Below, piece after piece: positions 23,495 to 33,767 of a stretch of 64,000 nucleotides of DNA (the first letter of the stretch is position 1; every line of letters begins with the position of its first letter). The position numbers and the translations under genes are program-made. Location: assembly GCA_014529385.2 (NCBI GenBank), contig CM043958.1, positions 78,969,169 to 79,033,168 of the forward strand, written 5' to 3'. The notes under the pieces were generated by a model. It was not told the DNA's origin. It saw nothing but the letters and a program-made list of their open reading frames with translations, and searched no databases. The DNA comes from Adiantum capillus-veneris (lineage: Eukaryota; Streptophyta; Polypodiopsida; Polypodiales; Pteridaceae).

Positions 23495-25720
23495 CTAGAT
23501 GTAGATTAGAGTAGTTGTTGGTGATTGAGTGGTTTGCGAGGTGATAAAATCGTTTGCTAGTTCGTGGTGTTTTTCTAATTATAGATGCAAAACCCCATAT
23601 GATGTGTACGAGAAGCTTTAGGTAAGTGATCTGATTTAGATCTAGAGCTATTCATCATTGATTTATTTGATGAAGTGCTTGTTTGCATTTAGAATCTCTA
23701 AAAAGTCTACTTTTGAGGAAAAATTACAATAAAGAGCTTCTGGTTGATATTTTTGCATGATTGATTGATGCTGAGCATATAAAAGGGCATGTGCAAGGGT
23801 TCTGTGAAGAAAAACTACAATTCTGTAAACTTGGTCATCATACATGTATGATGTGTCAAGGGGCTTTTGGAGACTACACCAGAGTGTTAAGAAGGATAGT
23901 TTTACCCTAAGTACACATTGAGACTAGAGTTTTGATCAACTCTTGACACCCAAAAGGAAAAAGATGGAGTGTCAAGAACGAAAAATATAAAAACTTGGGA
24001 TTCTGAGCATGTTTTTGCATGAAAATTGGTAGAGGTGCTTGAAAACCAATGCTAGAGACTTGGGGATGCTTGTAAATGAATTCTGTCCAAAAATTCATCA
24101 GCAAACTTCATACGCATATGATGTCTGAAGGGTAATTCTGGTAGAAACTTTGAGCTTTTGACATTATACCCATCTTTTGCATGTTGTGTTGAGCACATAC
24201 GCCAATTTTTATACCATTTTGGCTTATATATTGAAAACTGGAAGGATTTTACTCTTTTTTTGGAGATTTCCTTGTCAAAAGTAATAATTTTGTGCATTTT
24301 TTAGTTCAATTTTTTTCTAAGCACATATTTTTGTTCTACACACCAAGGGGTTCTTGTGGTAGAAACAAAATTGAATTCTAACCACTTGGACATCATACAC
24401 GTACGATGTCTTTGAGGCCAGATTTGAGGTCAAAAGTTACAAATGAGTGCACCGTTGTGATCTACAACATCTAGGAAGCATATAGGCCAAATGTCATCAA
24501 ATTTGAAGCACTTTTGGGCTTGCAAAGACCACAAATGGATCTAGGAAAAGTAATTTCTTGAAGTGATCATAACTTGCACAAAAACTGGTCAAATTGAATT
24601 CGAAAAGTTGTTGTGAGTTGACAGTGTTGTGAGGAACCTGTAGAGTGAATTTCAACTAATTCTGACAAATTAGACACCATATGTGAAATCAGAGCTTACT
24701 AGGGTGTTAAGCACAACAAACAAGCTTACAGACCAAGTTTGGGTCAATTTTGATTACATAGATATCGGACACGTATGATGTCTCAAGGCCAGATCTGACT
24801 ATCCTAATATGATTTAGAGGGTCCTAGCCTAAGTAGCTTTATGCAGCCTACTCCAATAGTTCAAAAATCCATGGAAAAGCATCCACTCAATGGTTTTAGT
24901 ACTTCAAACTAGTGATAGCCGTTTTTTCGGCTCTTTGTAATTGCCACAATGAGTTACCTCACCCTACCAAAATCACCCAAACACTGTGGCTATACCTACC
25001 ATTTCACTGTACATAGGCGTGCGTGAGTCACAGGGCTTTTCCCATATCTTCTTAAAAAACCCTCAATTAGCTAGTCATTGGGCTAGTTGAGCCAAAAAAA
25101 TTAAAAAAAATAAAAAATATAAGTATATTATGGCCCATGCGTATGTAAATATTTCTTTGTATATAGGGCCTAAATAAAAGATTTTTTCATAATTATTTTG
25201 GTATTTATTTAAATATTTCTACCTAGGTGTGTGCTATTTATGCTCTGTACATTGCCTCACCATTACCACAATTTTTTCTTACCATTTTTCATACTCTTTA
25301 TTCCATATAGAAATATTTTCATGTAAGCTTCTCTTATTTTTGGTGTAACTCCATCCCAACAAAAAACCAAAAAAACTAGTTCTATTTATGTGTATATTTT
25401 TCACTATTGTGATTTTTTCCTTCCTACATATATTCTCTATTACTCTCATAAATTAGACCACCAAAAATATTCATCTTTTTATGGTAGACTTATAATGAGA
25501 GAGATTTATTTTGACCCCTTTATATTTTTCCACCTATATTATTTATATTTGACATGTACATATTTTTTAGACCCCTCAATATTTGATTTTCTTAGTTGTA
25601 CTATTCACTTATATCATGATCTCAACAATATCTTCAATTATAGACCTACCAAATAAGGTCAAGGGTAGGTGGCATGCATACATGCACTATGGAGGGCTCA
25701 CTCTTGGAGGTATTCAAAAG
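23495..25720 (+). repeat. Possible upstream part (U3) of the Tat-element 5' LTR
   Basis: The shared LTR sequence begins at 25721, but the 3' copy's start is a deletion junction, so the real 5' LTR may extend further left. CTAGA followed by TG occurs at 23495-23501, and CTAGA is also the five bases right after the 3' LTR end (35568-35572). If these are the target-site duplication, the 5' LTR is 23500-27579, about 4.1 kb. The stretch has no genes. It carries four spaced copies of a palindromic CATACACGTATGATGTCT-like motif and is AT-rich after 25080. Confidence 0.3.
23836..24790. repeat. Four spaced palindromic ATGATGTCT-type motifs
   Basis: Copies at 23836-23853 (perfect 18-bp palindrome CATCATACATGTATGATG), 24109-24124, 24391-24410 and 24766-24783. 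Three are followed by (t/c)gaagg- or caagg/gaggcc-like text, and two by aggccagat. Spacing about 275-370 bases suggests an ancient tandem unit or repeated protein-binding sites. Confidence 0.6.
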
Positions 25721-26620
25721 AATCATCCAAAGAAGGACCCCACAAGGACCTTGTGCAGTGGAAAAAAACGGACGGTTTTGCTGAATTTTTTAAGTTCACT
25801 TGCTCTCCGAATTTGAAAAGGTGATACAAACAAAAGTTGTAGCTAGTGGGCTGAACTTTTGCCTCAAATTTTTTCATATTTGTTTGAGCTACGAGATGTG
25901 AGCTATGATTTTATTAGTGGACCCCAGTTTTTCCATGCTATGCAGCCACACTCTCTCTTCCACTTTATCATTTTCCTCTTTCACACACACTTCTCCACTC
26001 ATCATCCCCACCTCTCTCACCACTCCTCTCTGCACCCTACTCACCTTCTCCTCAACCTTGAAGAATAATAGAAGCCATGGTGAACTCATACCTCCCACAC
26101 ACAATTCCATTCCAAAATTGACCACCTAGTCTCATTTTTCCTCCTCCAATTTACCCATATCTATAAAAAAAACCACAAAATTCAGCCTCTTCTCTTAAAA
26201 GACAGCATCATGGTGGTTGATTACTCAGCTTCAATTACCTTGTCTCTCAAGGAAGGTCAAGAGTGGAGAAAAAATGTACCGTCAAAGCTAGTGGACCGTC
26301 AACAAGCGTCAAAATTGGCCCTACTCAAGACACTTGGAGCATCAACCTTGTAAGAAATCCACCTTTTCTTACCTCTTAAGAGTTTTTCTTCCTTATTTGT
26401 ATCCTACATGGATACTCCCATTGTAAATATCCAATTCCATTTGTAAATAAATACTAACTCTACTAACACTAACTCACTATGAAAAGTCCTATCACCTCCA
26501 TTTCTCTCCTCTCTCTTTCCCCACCAACTTCTTGATAATTCCAAGAAAAAGAAATTAGATAAATTGCTGAAAATCTAACCCAACCATGGTTAGAGGAGTA
26601 ACCCTAGCCTTCAAAATTGC

Positions 26621-26629
26621 TATAAAAGG
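26621..26629 (+). promoter_or_regulatory. TATA box in the 5' LTR
   Basis: TATAAAAGG, conserved at 34564-34572 in the 3' LTR, is followed by GA-rich sequence. It is the likely core promoter of the element's genomic RNA and would place transcription start near 26650. Confidence 0.5.
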
Positions 26630-27284
26630 AGGGTGTAGCTATCACAAAAAGGGGGAGCCATAAGCAAGAGCACTATGCTGTAGCTTCAGAAGCCAAGCTC
26701 AACCTCTCTAGAAGGAGCTCTTGAGTGGAAGCTCATTGTCTTATGCATGTGCATGTGTTGAAATAGGGGATTAACAAGGGAACTCTATTTCATTGTAAGA
26801 GAGAGAGTGATCATTCAATTGAGAGTAGGAAATCTATAATTTCTCCTACTAGTGTAAGCCCAACATTTGCTGAATCAAGGAGGGTGGATTTGGACTAAGC
26901 TTGGATATTTTGTCTCCCTTCCAACGTGAAGTAATGGACAACAATGATGCGTAAGTGTCTTGGTGTTTTTTGTTAAGTTCTTGATAGCTTGTCTCTGGTG
27001 TTGTCATCAATCTAGCCATAAATCCAACATACTGTAAGAGGGCGACAGGGTGGAGAGGACTCCGCTAGCTTTAAGACAGTGATTGGGGTGGCTTTTCTTG
27101 TGATGTGTTGTGGTGAAATTTACGCAAGCTATGTTGAACAAATACTAATTTCACTTTGATTTGTCATGACAGATTTGTAAGAAGGTATTAATGCAACAAG
27201 CACCCCCTCCCCCTTTCTCTCTCTTTCTTAAATATATAGTTGTGTTTGCTTGATCATTGCCGATACGTTTCAAAGCAGCCCGAG

Positions 27285-27286
<2 letters not shown>

Positions 27287-27317
<31 letters not shown>
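27287..27317. repeat. (TC)n tract in the 5' LTR
   Basis: About 15 CT units. The same site in the 3' LTR (35230-35306) has about 38 units and accounts for most of the length difference between the LTRs. Confidence 0.9.
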
Positions 27318-27319
<2 letters not shown>

Positions 27320-27581
27320 GTTTTAGTGTGTGAGAGTGTTCCATTGGTGTTAGGGTTAGTGTAAATCCCTTGCTTGTTTGTGGGTTGCTCTAACGATTCT
27401 CCTCTTTTGCGTCCTAGTTCGCTCTTAAACTAGGTGGTGCCCCTTGTGTAGTTGGGATTTGGCTGTGGGTTTGTTGTTTTGGTTTGTGTTGTGTTGTGCC
27501 CCAGCCCCATTGAGCAGCACGGGAGCCTTGAAGGGTGTCTAGAGGTTGCTCTTCTTGTTGCCCGCCCCGGACCGCCTCAAA

Positions 27582-27600
27582 TTGGTGCCTCCACGGAGGA
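27582..27600 (+). other. Primer binding site of the plus Tat element
   Basis: TTGGTGCCTCCACGGAGGA begins two bases after the LTR end CTCA. The minus-strand Tat element has a closely similar site (TTGGTGCCCCCACTGAGGA) at its LTR junction, which supports both. It is not the initiator-Met type. I have not assigned the tRNA. Confidence 0.65.
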
Positions 27601-27653
27601 CGGCTTGTGTATTTTTGTGTAGAATCAACCTTTAGCATAGTCAAGTAGTTTGC

Positions 27654-27866
27654 ATGAATCACGAGAATTTGTATGATCCCTTCATTCCCATTGCAAGGCA
27701 AAAGGTACACATAATTGTTAGTACTAAGTTGCAATTTCAGCGAGTAATTCGTAGAATTTTAGGTCCTCTTAGGTTGGTAGAGATAAACGCATCAGTAAAT
27801 CCTTTTATTTTGCCTCTCATTAGGTACGACCTTAGTTTGGTCGTCTATATTTTTGTTTTGTTTTAA
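27654..27866 (+). CDS. Accessory frame A of the Tat element (70 aa, unknown)
   Basis: ATG-initiated 70-codon frame, 50 bases after the PBS, beginning MNHENLYDPFIPIARQKV and ending YIFVLF. It is clearly related to the next frame: both share an EI.AS.NP.ILPLI.Y pattern and a final V.(I/V)F(V/I)LF. No family recognised, no zinc or catalytic motif. It is hydrophobic in the second half but has no clear membrane segment. Ogre-type Tat elements are known to carry an extra ORF upstream of gag, so an accessory gene here fits the lineage. It could also be an exon of a spliced accessory transcript. Confidence 0.5.
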   Translation: MNHENLYDPFIPIARQKVHIIVSTKLQFQRVIRRILGPLRLVEINASVNPFILPLIRYDLSLVVYIFVLF

Positions 27867-27887
27867 GAATTAGGTCATGCATAGACC

Positions 27888-28106
27888 ATGGATAATGGCC
27901 CAGGAATAGAGGTTTTCCCCTTCCATTTCACTCCACACATTAAAATAAACATTGCAATTAGTAGGAAAATCCATTTTCAACAACGTATGGTGTTCATGTT
28001 TGGTGCCCAAAGAGTAGGAGAAATTCTTGCATCACCAAACCCTGTCATTCTACCTCTCATCAACTACCACACTTCTTTTGATGTACATGTGTTCATTTTA
28101 TTTTAA
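27888..28106 (+). CDS. Accessory frame A' (72 aa, tandem paralogue of A)
   Basis: ATG-initiated frame 21 bases after A, beginning MDNGPGIEVFPFHFTPHIK. It aligns with A over its length (IKINIAISRKIHFQQRM with QKVHIIVSTKLQFQRVI; EILASPNPVILPLINY with EINASVNPFILPLIRY; final HVFILF with YIFVLF). Nucleotide divergence is high while the frames stay open, which hints at selection on protein after duplication. That is an impression, not a measured dN/dS. Function unknown. Confidence 0.5.
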   Translation: MDNGPGIEVFPFHFTPHIKINIAISRKIHFQQRMVFMFGAQRVGEILASPNPVILPLINYHTSFDVHVFILF

Positions 28107-28206
28107 AATGAAGTGCAGACCGGAAAAATAGTGTGTATGTTTATTTTTTCTTTGTCCAAGTTGTTACAAGAAACAAAAAACGATCATTTGTTCTAACTGG
28201 GAATGT

Positions 28207-28686
28207 GTGTGCAGTGAAAGTTCAATCCTTAGAGATCTAGCTCTATTACCAATTGAGTTGCAGGAGCAAGTAGTAAGGCGTCTCCCTCATAACAAGAGGG
28301 TGGTGAAGTTAAGACGGAAGGTCCTACGCGTGGATTCCATTTTCCTCTTGTTGTTGGGCACTAAGGAAGACCGCGCATTCATTCAACTAGTGTGTGCCCT
28401 AAGATTGGTAAATAGAGTGAAATTTGGCGTTTGGCGAGTGCATTTCACCATTGAGGAAGACTCTTCAGGAAACTTGCGGCCAGAGTTCATGCTTCATAGA
28501 CTCACATTTGGTGAATTTTTCCCTCATTTGCGTCTTATTAATAGTCTTTCTTTCGCTTTCAACAAAGGAGATAGGGAGCTATTCAGAGCTTGTCTTAATA
28601 AAGAGAGCATAGAGAAGATTGCAAATTTGTATAAATTCTCATCCTTCTCTACTTTCTATGACACTTTGTTCATAGAGACATTGTAA
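28207..28686 (+). CDS. Accessory frame B (about 159 aa, F-box-like N-terminus)
   Basis: Open frame with no in-frame ATG at its start; the first codon given is GTG. A splice acceptor (TGTGTGCAG/, with CTAAC branch-like sequence upstream) ends at 28214, which suggests that it is an exon joined in phase 2. The N-terminal LPIELQEQVVRRLPHN resembles an F-box helix pair (LP..L...I..RLP). The rest is helical and hydrophobic (FIQLVCALRLVNRVKF, HRLTFGEFFPHLRLINSL). It aligns along its length with the next frame. F-box proteins recruit substrates to SCF ubiquitin ligases; such a role here is inference only. No Gag, protease or zinc motif is seen. Confidence 0.5.
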   Translation: MCSESSILRDLALLPIELQEQVVRRLPHNKRVVKLRRKVLRVDSIFLLLLGTKEDRAFIQLVCALRLVNRVKFGVWRVHFTIEEDSSGNLRPEFMLHRLTFGEFFPHLRLINSLSFAFNKGDRELFRACLNKESIEKIANLYKFSSFSTFYDTLFIETL

Positions 28687-28732
28687 ATCTCTTTATGCTT
28701 TTGAATGATTTAACCATAATCCTAAGGAGTTT

Positions 28733-29191
28733 TTGTCCAGGAATTTTGTAGCACAAGTGGAGTCTTTAAATCTTGCAAACTTGATTGGACTTGATGAGGA
28801 TGTTCTTTATGAAATTGTGAGAAGGTTGCCTCACTCCGAGTGTGTGGAACTCGAAGGAAAGGAGCTCCTAGTCAATTGCTACTTTCTCACGGCCTTCAAC
28901 GAGCATGAAGATCTAGTTTTTATACAAACCGCTTGTGCGTTGGGAATTGTAGAGCAAGTGCAATTTATCACTTGGGACGTGGTTGCTCTTTTGGATCCAG
29001 AAAATGAAGTTCTAGAGATTTCTGTTTATCGCCTTAGCTTTGAAGAATTTCAACCCTTCTTAGAGCTCATCAATAGTCTACCTTTTTGTTTTGATCAAAC
29101 AAATCGAGACCTTATTGAAGCTTGGATAGCTGAAGAAAAAAACCTAGAGTGGTACTTTCTCACTTCTTCATTTGCAGGCGAGTGGTTCTAA
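28733..29191 (+). CDS. Accessory frame B' (about 152 aa, tandem paralogue of B)
   Basis: Also lacks an ATG. It opens after an acceptor (GAGTTTTTGTCCAG/ ending 28740), again in phase 2 as for B. It matches B in order: LDEDVLYEIVRRLPHSE with LPIELQEQVVRRLPHN; FIQTACALGIVEQVQF with FIQLVCALRLVNRVKF; YRLSFEEFQPFLELINSL with HRLTFGEFFPHLRLINSL. Gag starts 49 bases after its stop (29241). The two acceptors at the same codon phase suggest alternative splicing of B or B' to a common upstream exon. That is a hypothesis, to be tested by RNA. Confidence 0.5.
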   Translation: MSRNFVAQVESLNLANLIGLDEDVLYEIVRRLPHSECVELEGKELLVNCYFLTAFNEHEDLVFIQTACALGIVEQVQFITWDVVALLDPENEVLEISVYRLSFEEFQPFLELINSLPFCFDQTNRDLIEAWIAEEKNLEWYFLTSSFAGEWF

Positions 29192-29240
29192 ATCTCTATT
29201 GTATCCCTTATTGTAACTCGTATTGTAATCTTTCATAATA

Positions 29241-32200
29241 ATGGAGAGCCAACGCCAAATGTCTGGATATCCTCTTTTCTTTGGAGAGCCTGGGGAGGAT
29301 GCAGAATTATTTTTAGCAAATTTCAAGATGTCTTGCCGTATCAAGAGGATAGTAACAGATCAAGAACGTGTAGAAATGTTTGAGGTGGTCCTTAGGAAAG
29401 ATTCTAGTACTTGGTTTGACTCTTTGCCTGAGGAAGTTAAGGGGAATTACACAGAAGTTTTGAATCGTTTTAAGAGATACTTCTTTGATCCCCAAAACAC
29501 TCAAAAACTATGGCAAGACATTGTTTCTCATAAGCAAAAAGACTTAGATGACTACTACTTGTACAAGCAAGAGTTTCTACGTCTTTGGACTCTATGGATA
29601 CGAAATGTTGCTAACCCTGGTGATGGTGCAGAATTTTTAAAGAAGGAGAGGTTCATAGCCGGACTCTTTCCTGACCTTAAGGTAAAAGTTGAGGTGGGTG
29701 CACCTGCTACTTTTGATGCAGCGGAAACTAGGGCTGCTGAGAAGTATAGGAAACTCAAGTGCTTAAGGGGAGAGGTTCCAATAGAAGTTCTTAGACCCAA
29801 AAGTAAGTCACAAGCATCAACATCTAGGGAGCTTCCTGAGGTAACGGCTGAAGTGATTGAGAAGTTAAATGAATCTTTAAGCAGCCTGTCAATTCACCTT
29901 GCACAAGCTGTAGGTCCAAAGGGACAAGCAAAGAAGTCTGAAGAGCGAGATCCACGACCTAGGAGAGTCTTGCAATGTTGGAATTGCGGAGAGTCTGGAC
30001 ATGGGATGTATAATTGTCCTTGGCCCCATGGGGAGCCAGGGAGACCTAACTTGAATTTCCCAGTGATGAATGCAGGTGAAGGAACTGGTCAACAACCAAG
30101 GCTTCTACAAAGACCAAATGGACCAAGACCACCTCCACAAGGGGTAGAAGGAGTTCCACCTTTGCCAGATCCAAATGTGCATGTGGTAGAGGTGACAAAC
30201 TCAAATGAGGTTGACATGGAAGCAAATGGCATTAAGCATGGCCGAGGAAAAGGTAAAGAGAAAGAGGGTGTCCCATCACAAAGTGACCATGGACAAGGCA
30301 AGAAGGAAAAGGAGACCAAGGAATCTAAGAGGACTCGACGTCGTATCAATCTCCAAGACGTCCCTCTTGGACATGGTATGGCTCCATACAACCTGTTGGA
30401 AGACATGCGAGGTAAGGGTCCTGATATCTCATGGCCTCAGTTTCTTGCATTATGCCCACAAGTTAGGAGGGATTTAACAAAGGCAGTTAGCACTAGGAGA
30501 AAGGTAAAAGAGAGTTTTCCTGTTGTAAAAATTGCACATGCTGAAATGAACGAGGATATTACACCTGTGCTAGATTGTTACATAAAAGGAAGATTGGTTA
30601 GGAAAGGTCTAGTGGATGGGGGTGCACAAATTTGCATCATGACAGAAGGGCTCATGCAAAGACTAGGCATGCACATCCATGAGACACCTAAAATCAAAGT
30701 GAAAATGGCAAACAATAGCAAGGCTAGGTGCGTAGGCATTTGTAAAAATGTTTGTGTGGAGGCCTTTGGCATTAAGAAGGCAGTGGATTTCTATGTCATG
30801 TCTACCAAGGGAAATGGTTACCCATTTATCCTAGGAAGACCATGGCTAATGAAAATGCGAGCTTTGCAGGATTGGGAGAGTGGAAAGTTAATTTGCAGGA
30901 ATGACAATCACAAGAAGGTTGTCTTTGACATGAAGGAGCAACGCCAAGAGGAGTTCCATGAAGATTGGACTGCAAACACTTCAGAAGAAGATTGGACTGC
31001 AAACACTTCAGAAGAAGAAAGTAGCGGCAGCATTACTGAAGAGGAGTCCTCCATTGAAGTCATGGGGGTAAGGTTTAAGCCAAACAACCAGGATACCTCT
31101 TCTCGAGGTTTGGAAGAGGTAGGTTCCCAAGAGAACCAAAAAGTGGAAGATGAAAGAATGCTAGAAGGTATGCTATCTACAACACTTACAAAGGATGAAA
31201 GAGAGGAGTTCAAATGTGTGCTAAGGAAATTTCCTAGGCTTTTTGCTAAAGACTACACCGATGTGCGAGGAGTAGATGTTGTTCAACACAAGATTGAGTT
31301 GAAGCCAGAGGTCACACCTAAGGCTCAAAAGCTACGAAGGCTAGGAGTCATTAAGGAGCAGGCTCTACTCAAGGAGGTAAGAAAGCTTCTAGCAGCAGGT
31401 TTCATTTATCCAATGGAGAATTCAGAATGGGTCTCTCCCATTGTTGTCACTCCTAACTAAAACGGCAAGTGGAGGGTGTGTGTGGATTATCGTCCACTTA
31501 ATGAGGCAACAAAAAGAGATCACTTTCCCCTTCCATTTCAGGATGAGATACTAAATGAAGTAGCTGGTCATGAGAAGTACACTGTGTGTGATGGCTACTC
31601 GGGTTACTTTCAAATAGGTATCGCATTGGAGGATCAATTGAAAACAACCTTTATCACTCCTTGGGGTTGTTATGCTTTTAGAGTCATGCCATTTGGCCTG
31701 ACAAATGCTCCTGCAACTTTCCAATGCTTCATGAACATGGTGTTTCAAGCATTCTTTGGAAAGTCCATTAGGGTTTTTATTGATGATTTTTGCATTTATA
31801 GCTCAAAATCATTGCATCTACAAAGGGTAGAAGAAGGTTTAAAGAAGCTCTATGACATGGGAGGTCAACTCAACCCCGACAAGTGTCACATAGCTGAGGA
31901 TGAAGTGATCTTGCTTGGTCACAAGGTTTCCTATAAAGGCATTGAGGTGGATCCTTCAAAGGCAAAGGCTCTTATTGAGCTCCCCTCACCCAAGAATCTC
32001 AAAGAGGTCATATCATTCATTCAAAAAGTGAAGTATATGTCACGCTTTATTCACTTAGCTTCGGAGTTGCTTCATCCTTTGCAAAAGTTGACACAACAAG
32101 TAGAATTTGCATGGTCTGATGAGCTTGAAGAGTATTTTTGTAACATTAAAGTCATTTTGTTAGAGCTACCAACACTCATGCCTCCTTGTTGGGAGTACAC

Positions 32201-33767
32201 ATTCTTTGTTAGCTCTAGTGTTGGAAGGGAAACAATTGGTGCTGTGTTGCTACAACAAGATCCCCACAGTACAAGGATGCGACCCATCTACTTTGCTAGT
32301 AGGGTCATGAATGCTTTGGAGAGAGACTACACAGAAGCAAAACTCATGATGCTTTCTCTCATGTTTGCAGTGAGAAAGTTTAGATCCTACCTGCTACCAA
32401 AACCTTTTGTAATTCTAACTGCAGAGAATTTGTTCCCTTGGGTGTCATCTCAAATGAATCTTAGTACTAGGATCTCAAAGTGGATTATGGAGTTGCAAGA
32501 GTTTCAATACTCTTTCAAGGTAGAAGATAGTGTGCGTGCACAATTGGCAGGGATTCTCACTTATAGGGTACATGAGAAGGAAATTAAGGTGCCTCAAGTA
32601 AAGACCCTACCATTGCCACCACCAAAAAGTATTCCCAATGCTTTTACCTTGTTCTTTGATGGAGCTTTTCGACGAGCCACAGGGAAAGCAGGGGGAGGGC
32701 TAGTGTTGCTCAACCCAAGTGGAGAGGTGGTCATGAAAGAGAAGGTCAATCTACCAGGTTCAACTAGCAACAATGAAGCAGAATACGACACACTACTTCA
32801 TGGTTTGAAGATGTGCATTGGCCAAGGGATACAACGCCTCATGGTAAAGGGAGATGCACTTCTCATTGTTAAACAGATTTTAGGCATTTGGGCATGCAAG
32901 AATGAAAGCTTACGAACAAAAGTTCATGCCATTCGTAGATTGTTTAATCAGTTTGAAGAAGTGCAACTATATCATATTCCGAGGAAACAAAATGAAGATT
33001 ACGATTTACTTGCACAACAAGCAGTTACATGTGTTGAGAGAGAAGTGCAGGTCATCATGGTGGCAGCAACTGTCAAGAAACCGAGATACCAGGGATTGGA
33101 GTCATTGGCTCCCATTATTAGCTACATTTTGGAGGGCGGGTTTCCACAAGACTTCACGAAGGCTCAGAAGAGGAGACTCATGAAGAAGGCAAGCGCATAT
33201 CTCTTCCTAGAAGGCTCCCTCTATCAAAGAGGGAGGGATCAAGTATGCAGAAGAGTACCAACTATTAAGGAAATTCCAGCCATTCTAAAAGGTTTGCATG
33301 AAGAAGCATGTGGTGGTCATTTTGCCCAAGAATTAACTGTGAAGAAGATTTTGCTTGCGGGGTATGTTTGGCCAAGCTTGCATGTGGATGTTCAACATTG
33401 GTGTAAAAGCTGTCACAATTGTCAAATAAATGGAAATAGAAGGTTGGTGCATGGCCCGAGGCAAATAGTGCTTGCAAATGGACCCTTTGAAAAGTGGGGC
33501 ATTGATGTTATGGGTCCTCTGCCTAGGACAAAAAATGGTAAACTCTACATTCTAGTGGCTGTAGACTATATGACTAGGTGGGTGGAAGCTCAAAGTGTGG
33601 CAAGAGTGAATGAGAGGACAGTTAGCAAGTTTGTGTACAATCACATTTGTTGTAGATGTGTACAATCATCCAAAGAAGGACCCCACAAGGACCTTGTGCA
33701 GTGGAAAAATACGGTCGGTTTTGCTGAATTTTTTAAGTTCACTTGCTCTCCGAATTTGAAAAGGTGA
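29241..33767 (+). pseudogene. Tat-type Ty3 Gag-Pol polyprotein, one nonsense codon and truncated integrase
   Basis: One frame of about 1508 codons from ATG 29241. Gag core at aa 20-180; zinc knuckle CWNCGESGHGMYNC near aa 247; protease with LVDGGAQICI near aa 455 and FILGRPWL near 528; reverse transcriptase with CVDYRPLN near 746 and FIDDFCIY near 847. The ordinary RNase H (32190-32560) has lost expected Asp residues (FVSSSVG, TAEN). An additional archaeal-type RNase H (32640-33020: LFFDGAF, NNEAEY, VKGDALL) is the hallmark of the Tat lineage. Integrase has the zinc finger (HEEACGGHF, CKSCHNC) and two Asp (WGIDVMG, VAVDYMT), but the frame enters the LTR at 33664 before the catalytic Glu. A TAA at 31458-31460 replaces a Lys position before NGKWR. 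Otherwise open. Confidence 0.9.

Larger units (their letters stand above)
25721..27579 (+). repeat. 5' LTR of the plus-strand Tat-type element (shared part)
   Basis: 1859 bases match 33664-35567 with about two dozen scattered substitutions and a shorter TC tract, so by eye roughly 98% identity. The end is GGACCGCCTCA, with the PBS two bases further on. A TATAAAAGG box lies at 26621. The left boundary AATCATCC is only where the two copies stop matching. It is not a TG start, and the true LTR probably extends further left. Confidence 0.85.

Noticed and set aside
25859-26129. Small open frames near the start of the shared LTR, repeated at 33802-34072
   Set aside because: They occur identically in both LTRs, have no motif, and overlap on both strands. 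The repetition is due to the LTRs, not to a gene family.
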